A stretch of 57,776 bases of DNA from an uncultured Lachnospira sp. (GCA_946186125.1 CAMHLZ010000020.1:1-57776); one strand, 5' to 3'; counted from the stretch's first letter, positions 24,575 to 35,988 are shown. Program-made: numbers and translations. Notes: generated by a model from the letters alone, not told the origin.

Positions 24575-25627
24575 ATGAACACAATCGTGAGAAAAGTTGA
24601 TGTGAGTTTAATCGATAAAACTATAATGGAAGAAGCTTCTGAGATTCTTAAAAATGGAGGTATGGTTGCTTTCCCTACTGAGACTGTATATGGGCTTGGA
24701 GCTGATGCGCTTGATGAAGAGGCATCAGCTAAGATATACAGAGCAAAGGGAAGACCATCTGACAATCCGCTTATTGTTCATATATCTGATATGGAACAGA
24801 TAGACAGGCTGGTGAAAAGGGTGCCCGATAAAGCAAGAAAGATTATGGAAAGGTTCTGGCCGGGGCCATTAACGGTTATTTTGGAAAAGAGTGACATCGT
24901 ACCTAAAGGAACTACAGGAGGTCTTGATACGGTTGCCATAAGAATGCCTTCTCATCCTGTGGCAATGGAACTTATAAGAGTATCAGGAGTACCTGTTGCA
25001 GCACCAAGTGCCAATGTCTCAGGAAGACCAAGTCCCACACAGAGTAGTCATGTTGAGGAAGATTTGTGTGGGAAGATAGATATGATAATAGATGGCGGGC
25101 CTGTTGGAATAGGCATAGAATCCACAATTGTTGATTGCACTTGTGATACGCCGGTTATATTAAGGCCGGGATATATTACTAAGGAGATGTTAGAGGATAT
25201 CATTGGAGATGTTGATGTTGATAAAGCATTGATGAAGCCAATGTCTGAGGGAGTGGTACCAAAGGCTCCCGGTATGAAGTACAAGCATTATGCGCCAAAG
25301 GCTGATCTTACGATGTACCACGGTGATATTAAAAACGTGGAGAATAAGATAAATGAGATGACAAAGGCGGATACAGCCGCCGGAAGAAAAGTCGGTATTA
25401 TAGCAAGTGATGAGACTTTGGATAAATATCCGTTGGGAACGGTTATATCAATTGGTAAACGTTCAGATGAAGATACGATAGCACATAATCTATATAGAGT
25501 GTTAAGAGAATTTGATTCACTTGGGGTAGATGTGATTTATGGGGAGACATTTGAAGATAACAGACTTGGACAGGCGATAATGAACAGATTGTTAAAAGCC
25601 GCGGGATATCATGTTGAAAATGTATAG
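24575..25627 (+). CDS. sua5: L-threonylcarbamoyladenylate synthase (Sua5/YwlC)
   Basis: It makes threonylcarbamoyl-AMP from threonine, bicarbonate and ATP for the t6A37 modification of ANN-decoding tRNAs. The YrdC domain (residues about 15-200) shows GGMVAFPTETVYGLG, KGRPSDNPL and SANVSGRPSPT. The C-terminal Sua5 domain (about 235-350) begins after PKAPGMKYKHYAPKA, so this is the long two-domain form (350 residues). ATG 24575 follows GAGGAG. It heads a run with the phosphatase-like gene and rpiB that resembles the ywlC-ywlE region of Bacillus. Confidence 0.96.
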   Translation: MNTIVRKVDVSLIDKTIMEEASEILKNGGMVAFPTETVYGLGADALDEEASAKIYRAKGRPSDNPLIVHISDMEQIDRLVKRVPDKARKIMERFWPGPLTVILEKSDIVPKGTTGGLDTVAIRMPSHPVAMELIRVSGVPVAAPSANVSGRPSPTQSSHVEEDLCGKIDMIIDGGPVGIGIESTIVDCTCDTPVILRPGYITKEMLEDIIGDVDVDKALMKPMSEGVVPKAPGMKYKHYAPKADLTMYHGDIKNVENKINEMTKADTAAGRKVGIIASDETLDKYPLGTVISIGKRSDEDTIAHNLYRVLREFDSLGVDVIYGETFEDNRLGQAIMNRLLKAAGYHVENV

Positions 25628-25648
25628 GAAAGCGGTGATAATTGACAT

Positions 25649-26095
25649 ATGAAGTATAATAAGATAATATTTGTGAGCACAGATGATACCTGCAGAGGCC
25701 CATGGGCGGCAGGGATTATGAAGAAAATATCCGGAATTGATGCAGAGTCGAGAGGAATTATAAGCCTGTTTCAGGAACCGGCAAATCCAAGAGCTGTAGC
25801 TGTAGCAAAAGATAATGACGTGGATATAGCGGATTATATGTCAAGACAGCTTGGGTTTAATGATTTTTCTGCTGATACACTGATTCTTGTAATGAGTGAA
25901 TCAATGAAAAAAAAGATATATGAAGATTTTGTTGAAGCTGAGAATGTTTATACTATAAAAGAAATTGGGGGTGAGACAGGAGATGTTGATGAGGTATACG
26001 GATGTGAGCTGAGTGAATATGGCATGAATTTTGAAAAAATGGAAATTGTCGTAAAAAAAGTAGTTGAGAAGCTAAATATGAATTTTAATAATTAG
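25649..26095 (+). CDS. LMW phosphatase-like protein lacking the catalytic cysteine
   Basis: The 148-residue protein has the fold pattern of low-molecular-weight protein tyrosine/arginine phosphatases and occupies the ywlE position after sua5. The active-site loop, normally CxGNxCRSP, reads STDDTCRGP (residues 10-18). The nucleophilic cysteine is serine 10, the Gly-Asn pair is Asp-Asp, and only the second Cys and the Arg remain. The C-terminal general-acid Asp-Pro motif is also changed (VDEVYG). It is therefore unlikely to work as a normal phosphatase and may bind a ligand or protein instead. Sequence around the changed loop is otherwise intact, so it does not look like a decaying gene. Confidence 0.78.
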   Translation: MKYNKIIFVSTDDTCRGPWAAGIMKKISGIDAESRGIISLFQEPANPRAVAVAKDNDVDIADYMSRQLGFNDFSADTLILVMSESMKKKIYEDFVEAENVYTIKEIGGETGDVDEVYGCELSEYGMNFEKMEIVVKKVVEKLNMNFNN

Positions 26096-26111
26096 ATTAC
26101 GGAGGTTGAAC

Positions 26112-26540
26112 ATGATAGCGATAGGATGTGACCATGGCGGATATGAGTTAAAGCAGGAGATAAAAAAATATCTCACTGAAGCAGGATATGAGTTTATAGA
26201 TTACGGATGCGACAGTATGGAATCGTGTGATTATCCGGAATATGCAAAAAAAGTTGCAAATGCAATAGTTGAAGGTAAGTGTGAAAAAGGAATACTTATT
26301 TGTGGAACCGGAATTGGAATATCGATTGCAGCAAACAAAGTAAAGGGAATCAGGGCTGCGTTATGTACTGATTGTTTCATGGCTGAAGCCACAAGATTAC
26401 ATAACGATGCCAATATACTTGCCATGGGTGGAAGAGTCGTAGGACCGGGACTTGCAATTAAGATTGTGGAGACATTTCTTATTACTGCATTTTCGGGTGA
26501 TGAGAGACATGTCAGGAGAATAGCTCAGATAGAAGATTAG
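26112..26540 (+). CDS. rpiB: Ribose-5-phosphate isomerase B
   Basis: It interconverts ribose 5-phosphate and ribulose 5-phosphate in the pentose phosphate pathway. The protein begins MIAIGCDHGGYELK, with the substrate-binding DHGG. It has the catalytic cysteine in ICGTGIGISIAANK (Cys64) and the His in RLHNDANIL (His97). At 142 residues it has the normal length. ATG 26112 follows GGAGG; an in-frame TTG two codons earlier is less well placed. Confidence 0.96.
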   Translation: MIAIGCDHGGYELKQEIKKYLTEAGYEFIDYGCDSMESCDYPEYAKKVANAIVEGKCEKGILICGTGIGISIAANKVKGIRAALCTDCFMAEATRLHNDANILAMGGRVVGPGLAIKIVETFLITAFSGDERHVRRIAQIED

Positions 26541-26551
26541 GAAAGGTATGA

Positions 26552-27046
26552 GTGGTAGCTGTGTCAGATAAAAGAGAAGATTATATATCATGGGATGAAT
26601 ATTTTATGGGAGTTGCATACCTTTCGGCGATGCGCTCAAAAGATCCTAATACACAGGTAGGAGCCTGCATTGTAGGAAAAGATAACAGGATTTTATCCAT
26701 GGGATATAACGGATTTCCAAATGGATGTTCTGATGATGAGTTCCCGTGGGGGAAAAATGGAATGGAACTGGATGTAAAATATTTATATGCTGCACACAGT
26801 GAATTAAATGCCATTTTAAATTACAGAGGGGGAAATCTTGAGGGGGCTAAGATGTATGTTACATTGTTTCCGTGTAATGAGTGTGCAAAAGCAATTATTC
26901 AGTCGGGGATAAGAAAAATTGTATATGACTGTGATAAATATGCAGCAACCCCGTCAGTTGTGGCATCAAAGAAAATGTTTGAAGCTGCCGGAGTGGAATA
27001 CATACCATATCAGAAGAATGGCAGAAAGATTGAGATTGATTTGTAA
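26552..27046 (+). CDS. dCMP deaminase family protein
   Basis: This zinc deaminase probably converts dCMP to dUMP for thymidylate synthesis. The zinc and catalytic residues are in AAHSELNAI (HxE) and LFPCNECAKAII (PCxxC), after NTQVGACIV and GYNGFPNGC, which are typical of the ComEB/dCMP deaminase group. The length is 164 residues. GTG 26552 lies 5 bases after GGAAAGG. An ATG at 26548 with the same SD is out of frame and closes after seven codons. A structured repeat follows directly, before the ATP synthase operon. Confidence 0.9.
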   Translation: MVAVSDKREDYISWDEYFMGVAYLSAMRSKDPNTQVGACIVGKDNRILSMGYNGFPNGCSDDEFPWGKNGMELDVKYLYAAHSELNAILNYRGGNLEGAKMYVTLFPCNECAKAIIQSGIRKIVYDCDKYAATPSVVASKKMFEAAGVEYIPYQKNGRKIEIDL

Positions 27047-27054
27047 GGAGATTA

Positions 27055-27196
27055 GTGTGAAAAATCATATTGATATATGATTTTTCGCACGGCAATTTGA
27101 GTCGCAGGCGCCACAAATTGCAATTATCGCAGAGCTGAATCAGACATTCAGCTTGCGGTTCCTCCGACGCGATGCGTCTGCGGAATGGAGATTAGT
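27055..27196. repeat. Multi-hairpin repeat, copy 1 (before atpZ)
   Basis: This 142-bp unit contains four successive hairpins: GTGTGAAAAATCATAT/ATATGATTTTTCGCAC, CAATTTG/CAAATTG, AGCTGAAT/ATTCAGCT and ACGC/GCGT inside TTCC/GGAA. It is homologous to copies at 49878 and 51586. A 16-bp sequence, GGAGATTAGTGTGAAA, occurs at both edges (27048-27063 and 27187-27202), so the SD and start region of the next gene appear to be duplicated. The 3' copy is the one used by atpZ. Confidence 0.85.
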
Positions 27197-27454
27197 GTGA
27201 AATATAACAGGGATGTTTTCAGAAATCTTGCTTTGATAAATCAATTGGCGATACATATGCTTACGCCTGTATTTTTATGCGTGGCAGCAGGAGTATTTCT
27301 GGATAACAGATTTTCAACAGGATTCACATTACCTTTTATGGTATTAGGGATACTTGCAGGTGGCAGGAATGCATACATGCTGGCTGTATCTGCGGGGAAG
27401 CAAAGCTCCAAAGGTGGAAAGAAAAATGAAAAAGAAAAAATGGATGATAAATGA
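27197..27454 (+). CDS. AtpZ/AtpI-type small ATP synthase membrane protein
   Basis: This 85-residue protein with two transmembrane helices (about 17-35 and 42-63) matches the AtpZ (ATPase gene 1) family found ahead of atpI. Such proteins are linked to assembly of the c ring and, in some species, to magnesium uptake. The sequence FLDNRFSTGFTLPFMVLGILAGGRNAYML is typical. I choose GTG 27197, which lies 6 bases after the GGAG supplied by the 3' end of the repeat. An ATG four codons upstream would place the SD inside the coding region. Confidence 0.82.
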   Translation: MKYNRDVFRNLALINQLAIHMLTPVFLCVAAGVFLDNRFSTGFTLPFMVLGILAGGRNAYMLAVSAGKQSSKGGKKNEKEKMDDK

Positions 27455-27833
27455 TACATTTATAGAATTGTTTTTAGGTATTGTAGTGTTGGGGTTTTTC
27501 GGAACGCTGACAGTCATGCTGGTAATTCCGGACAAAGGATATAGCGCCTTAGGATTCGCGATGGGAACCGTTATATCTGCAACTATGCTGACGCATATGT
27601 ATTTAGAATTGGAAAAAGCCTTGTATATGGGAGAAGCGGGAGCCTTAAAACACACCAGGATGACATCTGGGTTAAGGATGATAGTAGTATCTTTGGTTGT
27701 GGCAGCCCTGGCATATTCAGGACTTGTAAATATATTTGCACTCCTTGTTGGAGTGATGTCGTTGAAAGTGTCGGCTTATATACAGCCGTTCACACATAAA
27801 TTTTTAATAAATTTTTACAGAAAGGATAGGTGA
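27426..27833 (+). CDS. atpI: ATP synthase subunit I
   Basis: This 135-residue membrane protein has four predicted helices (about 11-30, 38-58, 76-95 and 98-117) in the position of AtpI, which helps assemble the c ring. The start ATG follows AGGTGG and overlaps the end of the atpZ-like gene by 29 bp. The sequence is poorly conserved, as is usual for this subunit, so the call rests partly on position before atpB. Confidence 0.8.
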   Translation: MKKKKWMINDTFIELFLGIVVLGFFGTLTVMLVIPDKGYSALGFAMGTVISATMLTHMYLELEKALYMGEAGALKHTRMTSGLRMIVVSLVVAALAYSGLVNIFALLVGVMSLKVSAYIQPFTHKFLINFYRKDR

Positions 27834-27837
27834 TAAA

Positions 27838-28605
27838 GTGGGAAATTTGATTTTTAATGCAGCCGGTAGCATATCATGTCTGTGTGAAGCCACTGCTGAT
27901 ACTGCAAAAAGCAGTTCAGAAGATTTCAGTTTCATGATTAAACTTCTGAAAGAGTTTAAGATTGGCGGACAGACGCTATATATCACATCGACTCATATAT
28001 CTCTCGTGATTGTTACAATTACATTGATTATCATGGCCAGTGTGGTTAATCGGATTGTAAAAAAAGCAAATGCATCAGACACTCCCGGCACAATACAGAA
28101 TATTGCTGAACTGGTAGTTGGAATGCTGGATAATATGGTTAATTCCAGTATGGGAAAAGAATCGAAAAGATTTGTTAACTATATTTCTACGTTATTTATA
28201 TTTGTATTGTTATGTAACATATCAGGATTGTTTGGTCTGAGAGCGCCGACGGCGGATTACGGTGTGACATTGCCGCTTGGTCTAATAACGTTTTGTATGA
28301 TACATTATTGCGGTATCAAGAAAAACAAGATGAAGCATTTTGGCGATATGTGTAAACCGGTTATATTGACACCAATTAATATTATTGGCGAGTTGGCAGT
28401 GCCGATATCACTATCACTTCGTCTGTTTGGTAATATTATGTCAGGAACGGTACTTATGGGGCTTATATATATGCTTCCAAGATACGTTACTGTGGGTATT
28501 CCGGCAGCAGCACATGTCTATTTTGACATTTTTTCGGGATGTATTCAGGCATATGTAATAAGCATGCTTACAATGGTATACATTTCAGACAAAATAGGTG
28601 ATTAA
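27838..28605 (+). CDS. atpB: ATP synthase subunit a
   Basis: Subunit a forms the ion half-channels against the c ring. The essential arginine is in SLRLFGNIMSG (about residue 198), and the C-terminal helices include FDIFSGCIQAYVISMLTMVYI. The start is GTG 27838 after AGGATAGGTG. The length is 255 residues. It lies 4 bp after atpI. Confidence 0.95.
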   Translation: MGNLIFNAAGSISCLCEATADTAKSSSEDFSFMIKLLKEFKIGGQTLYITSTHISLVIVTITLIIMASVVNRIVKKANASDTPGTIQNIAELVVGMLDNMVNSSMGKESKRFVNYISTLFIFVLLCNISGLFGLRAPTADYGVTLPLGLITFCMIHYCGIKKNKMKHFGDMCKPVILTPINIIGELAVPISLSLRLFGNIMSGTVLMGLIYMLPRYVTVGIPAAAHVYFDIFSGCIQAYVISMLTMVYISDKIGD

Positions 28606-28902
<297 letters not shown>

Positions 28903-28941
28903 AATACAGATTAGAACGAATATCAGAAAGGAGGCGAAACC

Positions 28942-29484
28942 TTGGCTGGCGTGAATATGATGTTGTTAGAGGGAAGAATATTCGGATTGGATGCACAAGA
29001 TATATTTGATTCGATATTTTTAGCCATAAATATACTTATTCTGTTCATCTTTTTATCATATAAATTATTTAATCCTGTGAGAGATATGCTTAAGAAACGT
29101 CAGGATAAAATAACTCAGGAGAGAGAAGATACAGAGAAAGACAGAGCAAAGGCTGAAGAATTAAAAGCTGAATACGAGGAAAAACTGAAAAATGTAGACA
29201 AAGAAGCAGAAGTCATTATGAGTGAGGCTCGTAAGAAAGCTCTGAAAAATGAGGAAAGAATTGTTGCAGAGGCGAAAGAAGAAGCAGCGAGAATTATTAG
29301 CAGGGCAAATTCTGAAGTTGAGTTGGAAAAGAAAAAGGCAGCAGATGACATGAAGAAAGAAATCATTGCTGTGGCAACGATTATGGCAAACAAGGTAGTA
29401 GCTGCGTCAATCGATGCAAAAACACAGGAAGCTCTTTTAGAGGAGACATTAAGAGAGATAGGTGATAACACATGGCTAAGCTAG
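28942..29484 (+). CDS. atpF: ATP synthase subunit b
   Basis: This peripheral stalk subunit is 180 residues long. An N-terminal membrane helix (about 24-42, IFLAINILILFIFLSYKLF) is followed by a long charged coiled coil. The start is TTG 28942, placed 7 bases after AGGAGG; no better ATG upstream is in frame. The end overlaps atpH by 13 bp. Confidence 0.95.
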   Translation: MAGVNMMLLEGRIFGLDAQDIFDSIFLAINILILFIFLSYKLFNPVRDMLKKRQDKITQEREDTEKDRAKAEELKAEYEEKLKNVDKEAEVIMSEARKKALKNEERIVAEAKEEAARIISRANSEVELEKKKAADDMKKEIIAVATIMANKVVAASIDAKTQEALLEETLREIGDNTWLS

Positions 29485-30020
29485 TATCAAAGACATACGG
29501 TGATGCATTGTTTGAACTGGCTCTTGAAAAAAATAGTGTAGACGATTTATATGAAGAGACGGGCGCTGTTAAAGATATATTTGTAGAACACGGCGATTTA
29601 GTCAAACTATTGAATCACCCTAAGATTGATAAAGAGGATAAGATTCATGTAGTTGAAAATGTATTCAAAGGAAAAATATCAGATGATCTTATGGGATTTA
29701 TTACAATTATTGTAAGAAAAGACAGGCATAATGATATTATAGAGATATTAGATTACTTTGTTGCTAAGGTAAAGGAATACAATAAAATTGGAATTGCATA
29801 TGTTACTACGGCAGTAGATATGACAGATGCACAGAAGAAAGATGTAGAAAAGAAACTTCTTGATACTACATCTTACGAAAAATTTGAGATGAATTATTCC
29901 GTAGATCCGGAATTACTGGGAGGAATAATCATTCGTATAGGCGACAGGGTTGTAGATAGCAGTGTTAAATCAAAGATAGATACGTTATCTAAACAATTAA
30001 TGAAAATCCAGCTTGCCTAA
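29472..30020 (+). CDS. atpH: ATP synthase subunit delta
   Basis: Delta joins the top of F1 to the b stalk. The 182-residue protein begins MAKLVSKTYGDALFELALEKN, a typical helical N-domain, and its C-terminal part has YSVDPELLGGIIIRIGDRVVDSSVKSKIDTLSKQL, the family signature. It overlaps atpF, suggesting translational coupling. Confidence 0.95.
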   Translation: MAKLVSKTYGDALFELALEKNSVDDLYEETGAVKDIFVEHGDLVKLLNHPKIDKEDKIHVVENVFKGKISDDLMGFITIIVRKDRHNDIIEILDYFVAKVKEYNKIGIAYVTTAVDMTDAQKKDVEKKLLDTTSYEKFEMNYSVDPELLGGIIIRIGDRVVDSSVKSKIDTLSKQLMKIQLA

Positions 30021-30023
30021 TGA

Positions 30024-31550
<1,527 letters not shown>

Positions 31551-31574
31551 TTGTGTGGAAGGCGGTGAAAGTTC

Positions 31575-32435
31575 ATGGCGTCAATGAGAGACATTCAAAG
31601 ACGTAAGACCAGTATACAGAGTACCGGGCAGATTACAAAGGCCATGAAACTGGTTGCTACCGTAAGGCTTCAAAAAGCCAGAGGCAATGCTGAGAACTCA
31701 AAGCCGTATTTTGAACAGATGTATAATACGGTTAAAAGCATATTGGCACGTTCAGGTAATATTAATCACAGATATCTGCAACCCGGAGAAAGCAGTAAAA
31801 AAGCTGTTATAGTTATAACATCAAACAGAGGACTTGCAGGAGGATATAATTCCAATATAGTAAAATTATTGACAAATAATGAAGAATTCAGTAATGATGA
31901 TGTGGTTATATATAATATCGGAAAAAAAGGCAAAGAATTACTAACCAGAAAGAATTATGATATAAGAGCAGATTTTTCTGACGTAATAAATGAGCCTATA
32001 TACAGAGATGCAATGGATGTTTCTGGAAAAGTGCTGGAAGATTTTGCAAACGGAGAGTTTGGAGAATTATATATTGCTTATACAATGTTTAAAAACACGG
32101 TCAGCCATATTCCGACGCTGATAAAGTTATTACCGGTATCGGCAGAGGATGAAGAGCTTGCAAATAATGAAAAACTTACAATGATGAATTATGAGCCGGA
32201 GGCAGAAGAAGCATTGGATATCATAATTCCAAAGTATGTAAGCAGTTTAATATATGGCGCATTAATAGAAGCTGTAGCCAGTGAAAATGGAGCCAGGATG
32301 CAGGCTATGGATTCGGCGACAAGTAATGCTGAAGAAATGCTTGCAGACCTGTCACTTATGTATAATCGTGCCCGTCAGGGTTCGATTACCCAGGAATTAA
32401 CAGAAATCATAGCCGGAGCGGAGGCAATTTCTTAG
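31575..32435 (+). CDS. atpG: ATP synthase subunit gamma
   Basis: This is the central rotor shaft, 286 residues long. The N-terminal helix includes RRKTSIQSTGQITKAMKLVATVRLQKA. The C-terminal helix includes MQAMDSATSNAEEMLADLSLMYNRARQGSITQELTEIIAGAEAI, the gamma signature. SD AAGGCGG lies before the ATG. Confidence 0.97.
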   Translation: MASMRDIQRRKTSIQSTGQITKAMKLVATVRLQKARGNAENSKPYFEQMYNTVKSILARSGNINHRYLQPGESSKKAVIVITSNRGLAGGYNSNIVKLLTNNEEFSNDDVVIYNIGKKGKELLTRKNYDIRADFSDVINEPIYRDAMDVSGKVLEDFANGEFGELYIAYTMFKNTVSHIPTLIKLLPVSAEDEELANNEKLTMMNYEPEAEEALDIIIPKYVSSLIYGALIEAVASENGARMQAMDSATSNAEEMLADLSLMYNRARQGSITQELTEIIAGAEAIS

Positions 32436-32442
32436 CAGATAG

Positions 32443-33888
<1,446 letters not shown>

Positions 33889-33912
33889 CACATGTCCGGA
33901 AATGAGGTAGAA

Positions 33913-34320
33913 ATGGCGGATAATCTGATGACATTAAAAATCATTTCACCTGACCGAATATTCTATGAAGGGGAAGCCTCTTTTGTGGAAATGGTGACAA
34001 GTGAGGGTGAAATTGGTGTATATAAGAATCATATACCGATGACTAATATACTTGCTCCCGGAATTGTGAAAATCCATGAGGAATCGGGAGTAAAAGAAGC
34101 GGCCATACATGCAGGATTCGTGGAAATATTGCCGGATAGTATTGTCGTAATGGCAGAGATTGCAGAGTGGCCGGATGAGATAGATATCAATCGTGCAAAT
34201 GAAGCTAAGATAAGAGCAGAGAGAAGACTTGGCGGAGAACGTGCAGGAGTTGATATTGTGAGGGCAGAGATTGCTCTTAAGAAGTCATTGACCAGAATAG
34301 AATTAACAGAGCGCAAATAA
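33913..34320 (+). CDS. atpC: ATP synthase subunit epsilon
   Basis: Epsilon regulates and links the rotor to the c ring. The N-terminal beta domain begins LMTLKIISPDRIFYEGEASFVEMVTSEGEIGVYKNHIPMT, and two C-terminal helices follow (about 90-133). I choose ATG 33913 after GAGGT; an in-frame ATG at 33892 has no SD. The length is 135 residues. It is the last gene of the operon. Confidence 0.93.
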   Translation: MADNLMTLKIISPDRIFYEGEASFVEMVTSEGEIGVYKNHIPMTNILAPGIVKIHEESGVKEAAIHAGFVEILPDSIVVMAEIAEWPDEIDINRANEAKIRAERRLGGERAGVDIVRAEIALKKSLTRIELTERK

Positions 34321-34335
34321 ATTAACATGTAATTC

Positions 34336-34371
34336 AAATCAGCTCAGCAAAAATTGCTGGGCTGATTTTTT
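34336..34371. terminator. Terminator of the ATP synthase operon
   Basis: AAATCAGCTCAGCAA pairs with GCTGGGCTGATTT, followed by six T. It sits between atpC and a convergent gene, so it may also act on that gene, with a poorer T run. Confidence 0.9.
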
Positions 34372-34784
34372 CAGAATTCGAAATTAGATTGAATTATATT
34401 TGGATGATAGGATTCGTTAGGGAATTTTGAGGTGCATCCAAAAGAATGATTACGCCTTCTGCTACGTCTTCTGCATATTTCGTTGCACAAAATAACAGAC
34501 ACTATGTCACGAATTATATCACTATTACCGTAAGAATCGCAATCATAACATTCTCTGTAAACTCTTTTGCATATATGACTGTTTAGATTGTCGACCATAA
34601 GCCTGTCGGGGTATTCGTCAAATAAAAAGCTTCCATCATATTCCAGTTTGTCACATTCGTCATCGACTACAGATTGAATCTGACGCATCATATCAGGATA
34701 CATTCTTCTTAGATAAATGATATCTCCGGCTTCATCATCCAGTTTTGAAAAAATATCATAAGAATGAGAATACATATTATACAT
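34371..34784 (-). CDS. Conserved hypothetical protein with YPDRxM...RRR motif
   Basis: I do not know a function. The 137-residue acidic protein has YLRRMYPDMMRQIQSVVDDECDKLEYDGSFLFDEYPDRLMVDNL and, later, IIRDIVSVILCNEICRRRSRRRN. This pattern of a YP helix, a CD(K/R) helix and a basic Arg tract is seen in small proteins of Clostridia near other housekeeping genes. There is no signal peptide or membrane segment. It is followed at 63 bp upstream on the same strand by the YwmB-like gene, so they may share a transcript. Confidence 0.7.
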   Translation of the reverse strand: MYNMYSHSYDIFSKLDDEAGDIIYLRRMYPDMMRQIQSVVDDECDKLEYDGSFLFDEYPDRLMVDNLNSHICKRVYRECYDCDSYGNSDIIRDIVSVILCNEICRRRSRRRNHSFGCTSKFPNESYHPNIIQSNFEF

Positions 34785-34847
34785 GGAGTCAGTTTCTCCG
34801 TTAAAAATACTTATAATATTATATTCGTCTGAAGTAATAAAGTTACA

Positions 34848-35600
34848 TTAGTAATCAGAATTGATTATAGGTGAAGAAAGAAAAAACTCAGTCAGGTCAC
34901 TATTCTCGTCGTATGAAAATGCAATGTTGAAATTAATCTTATTGCCATCACATTTAATATAATCATCAATAGAATCAGAATAACCATAAACAGAATAAGA
35001 GTTGTTAAGAACGACGTTATCAGTGATTTTACCGTTTAACTTCAAAGCAATAGAATTACATAATTTTTTTGTATCGGCAAAATCCACAGCTCCTTTGATA
35101 ATTCCGTGAAAATCGATAAAAACATCATTGCAATAACCCAAGTCCTGTAAACATGATTTTAGTGTATATTTGTAACGGGCAATATTATCCGGAATCTTAT
35201 GAAAATCCAATTGCACATAGATATATTGAGACAGAGATACATCCACTTCGTTAATAGTCTGCATGATGGTGGTCAATTTGATTTCAGCACATAAATTATT
35301 GGAATTGCAGGTAAATATTGTATACGTATGACCCGGTGAATCAGATGCGACAATCGAATAATTACCTGATATATTCAGCTTTTTTGCAAGTGAAAGGATA
35401 ATTTCTTCTTTTTTATCCGGTTCAATATAATAATTCCCAAGATAAGTATTGGATTTTAATGAACAATCAAGCTGCTCAAAATTCCCTGAATTCTTAATGT
35501 TGTTAAATACAGTATCAGAATAAGATGTATCTGTTCCTGCAAAATGGATAATAAGAATTGCAGATAATACAGCGGGAAAACAAGTTATAAAATATTTCAT
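34848..35600 (-). CDS. YwmB-like envelope protein
   Basis: This 250-residue protein has an N-terminal hydrophobic anchor or signal (KYFITCFPAVLSAILIIHFAG). Its extracytoplasmic alpha/beta part has CDS-wide similarity in layout to YwmB (a TATA-box-binding-protein-like fold, two internal halves near 40-150 and 155-250). In Bacillus ywmB also lies close to atpC, which supports the call. I choose the ATG at 35600 because TAGGA lies 6 bases upstream; the ATG seven codons earlier (35621) would place this SD inside the gene. The function of the family is not known. Confidence 0.55.
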   Translation of the reverse strand: MKYFITCFPAVLSAILIIHFAGTDTSYSDTVFNNIKNSGNFEQLDCSLKSNTYLGNYYIEPDKKEEIILSLAKKLNISGNYSIVASDSPGHTYTIFTCNSNNLCAEIKLTTIMQTINEVDVSLSQYIYVQLDFHKIPDNIARYKYTLKSCLQDLGYCNDVFIDFHGIIKGAVDFADTKKLCNSIALKLNGKITDNVVLNNSYSVYGYSDSIDDYIKCDGNKINFNIAFSYDENSDLTEFFLSSPIINSDY

Positions 35601-35673
35601 AAAAATCCTAAATCCTTTCATTTAAAAATTTATGGAAAGTATTGCCTGAAAAATAAAAAAAATACAATACTAC

Positions 35674-35702
35674 TTGAAATAATCTAAAAAGAGTGCTAAT
35701 AT
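35674..35702 (+). promoter_or_regulatory. Promoter of the riboflavin operon
   Basis: TTGAAA (35674-35679), a 17-bp spacer and TAATAT (35697-35702). The FMN riboswitch begins about 18 bases later. Confidence 0.75.
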
Positions 35703-35718
35703 TCATAACAGAAAATAT

Positions 35719-35827
35719 ACTTCGGGGCAGGGTGAGATTCCTTACCGGCGGTAGAGCCCGCGAGCGAGTAATCGTTGATTTGGTGAGATTCCAAAGCCGA
35801 CAGTTAAAGTCTGGATGATAGAAGTCA
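35719..35827 (+). promoter_or_regulatory. FMN riboswitch (RFN element)
   Basis: The conserved blocks of the RFN element are present in order: TTCGGGGCAGGGTGAGATTC, ACCGGCGGTAGAGCCCGCGA, GATTTGGTGAGATTCC, AAAGCCGACAGT and AGTCTGGATGATAGAAG. When FMN binds, the operon ribD-ribE-ribBA-ribH should be switched off, here most likely through the terminator at 35915. Confidence 0.97.
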
Positions 35828-35890
35828 GTATTAAAAATCAAAGATGATTTTTCGTACGTCAAATTGTGATGCAGGCATCGCAATTTGCTT
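35828..35890 (+). repeat. Partial copy of the multi-hairpin repeat inside the riboswitch leader
   Basis: The segment matches the first two hairpins of the 140-bp repeat: AAAAATCA/TGATTTTT, then TACGTCAA, then CAAATTG...GATGCAGGCATC...CAATTTG, whose counterpart in full copies is CAATTTGTGCCGCAGGCGCCACAAATTG split across loop and stem. The second half of the unit is missing. It lies between the RFN aptamer and its terminator, that is, within the expression platform. Confidence 0.7.
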
Positions 35891-35914
35891 ATAATTAAGA
35901 GTAAAAATATAGGT

Positions 35915-35951
35915 GTCCCGGAATACGTTGTAAGTATCCGGGATTTATTTA
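35915..35951 (+). terminator. Riboswitch-controlled terminator before ribD
   Basis: TCCCGGAATAC pairs with GTATCCGGGA and is followed by TTTATTTA. The placement after the RFN aptamer and before ribD suggests FMN-dependent termination. Confidence 0.8.
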
Positions 35952-35988
35952 TCTCAGCCGGAGTGTTTTTGCAGGAGGCGAAGTTAGT

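Noticed and set aside
27354-27425. Longer start for atpI within atpZ
   Set aside because: The added residues are a read of atpZ in another frame and have no family match; ATG 27426 has an SD.
29115-29471. 118-codon minus-strand frame opposite atpF
   Set aside because: Low-complexity Ser/Ala/Phe shadow of the atpF coiled coil, no SD.
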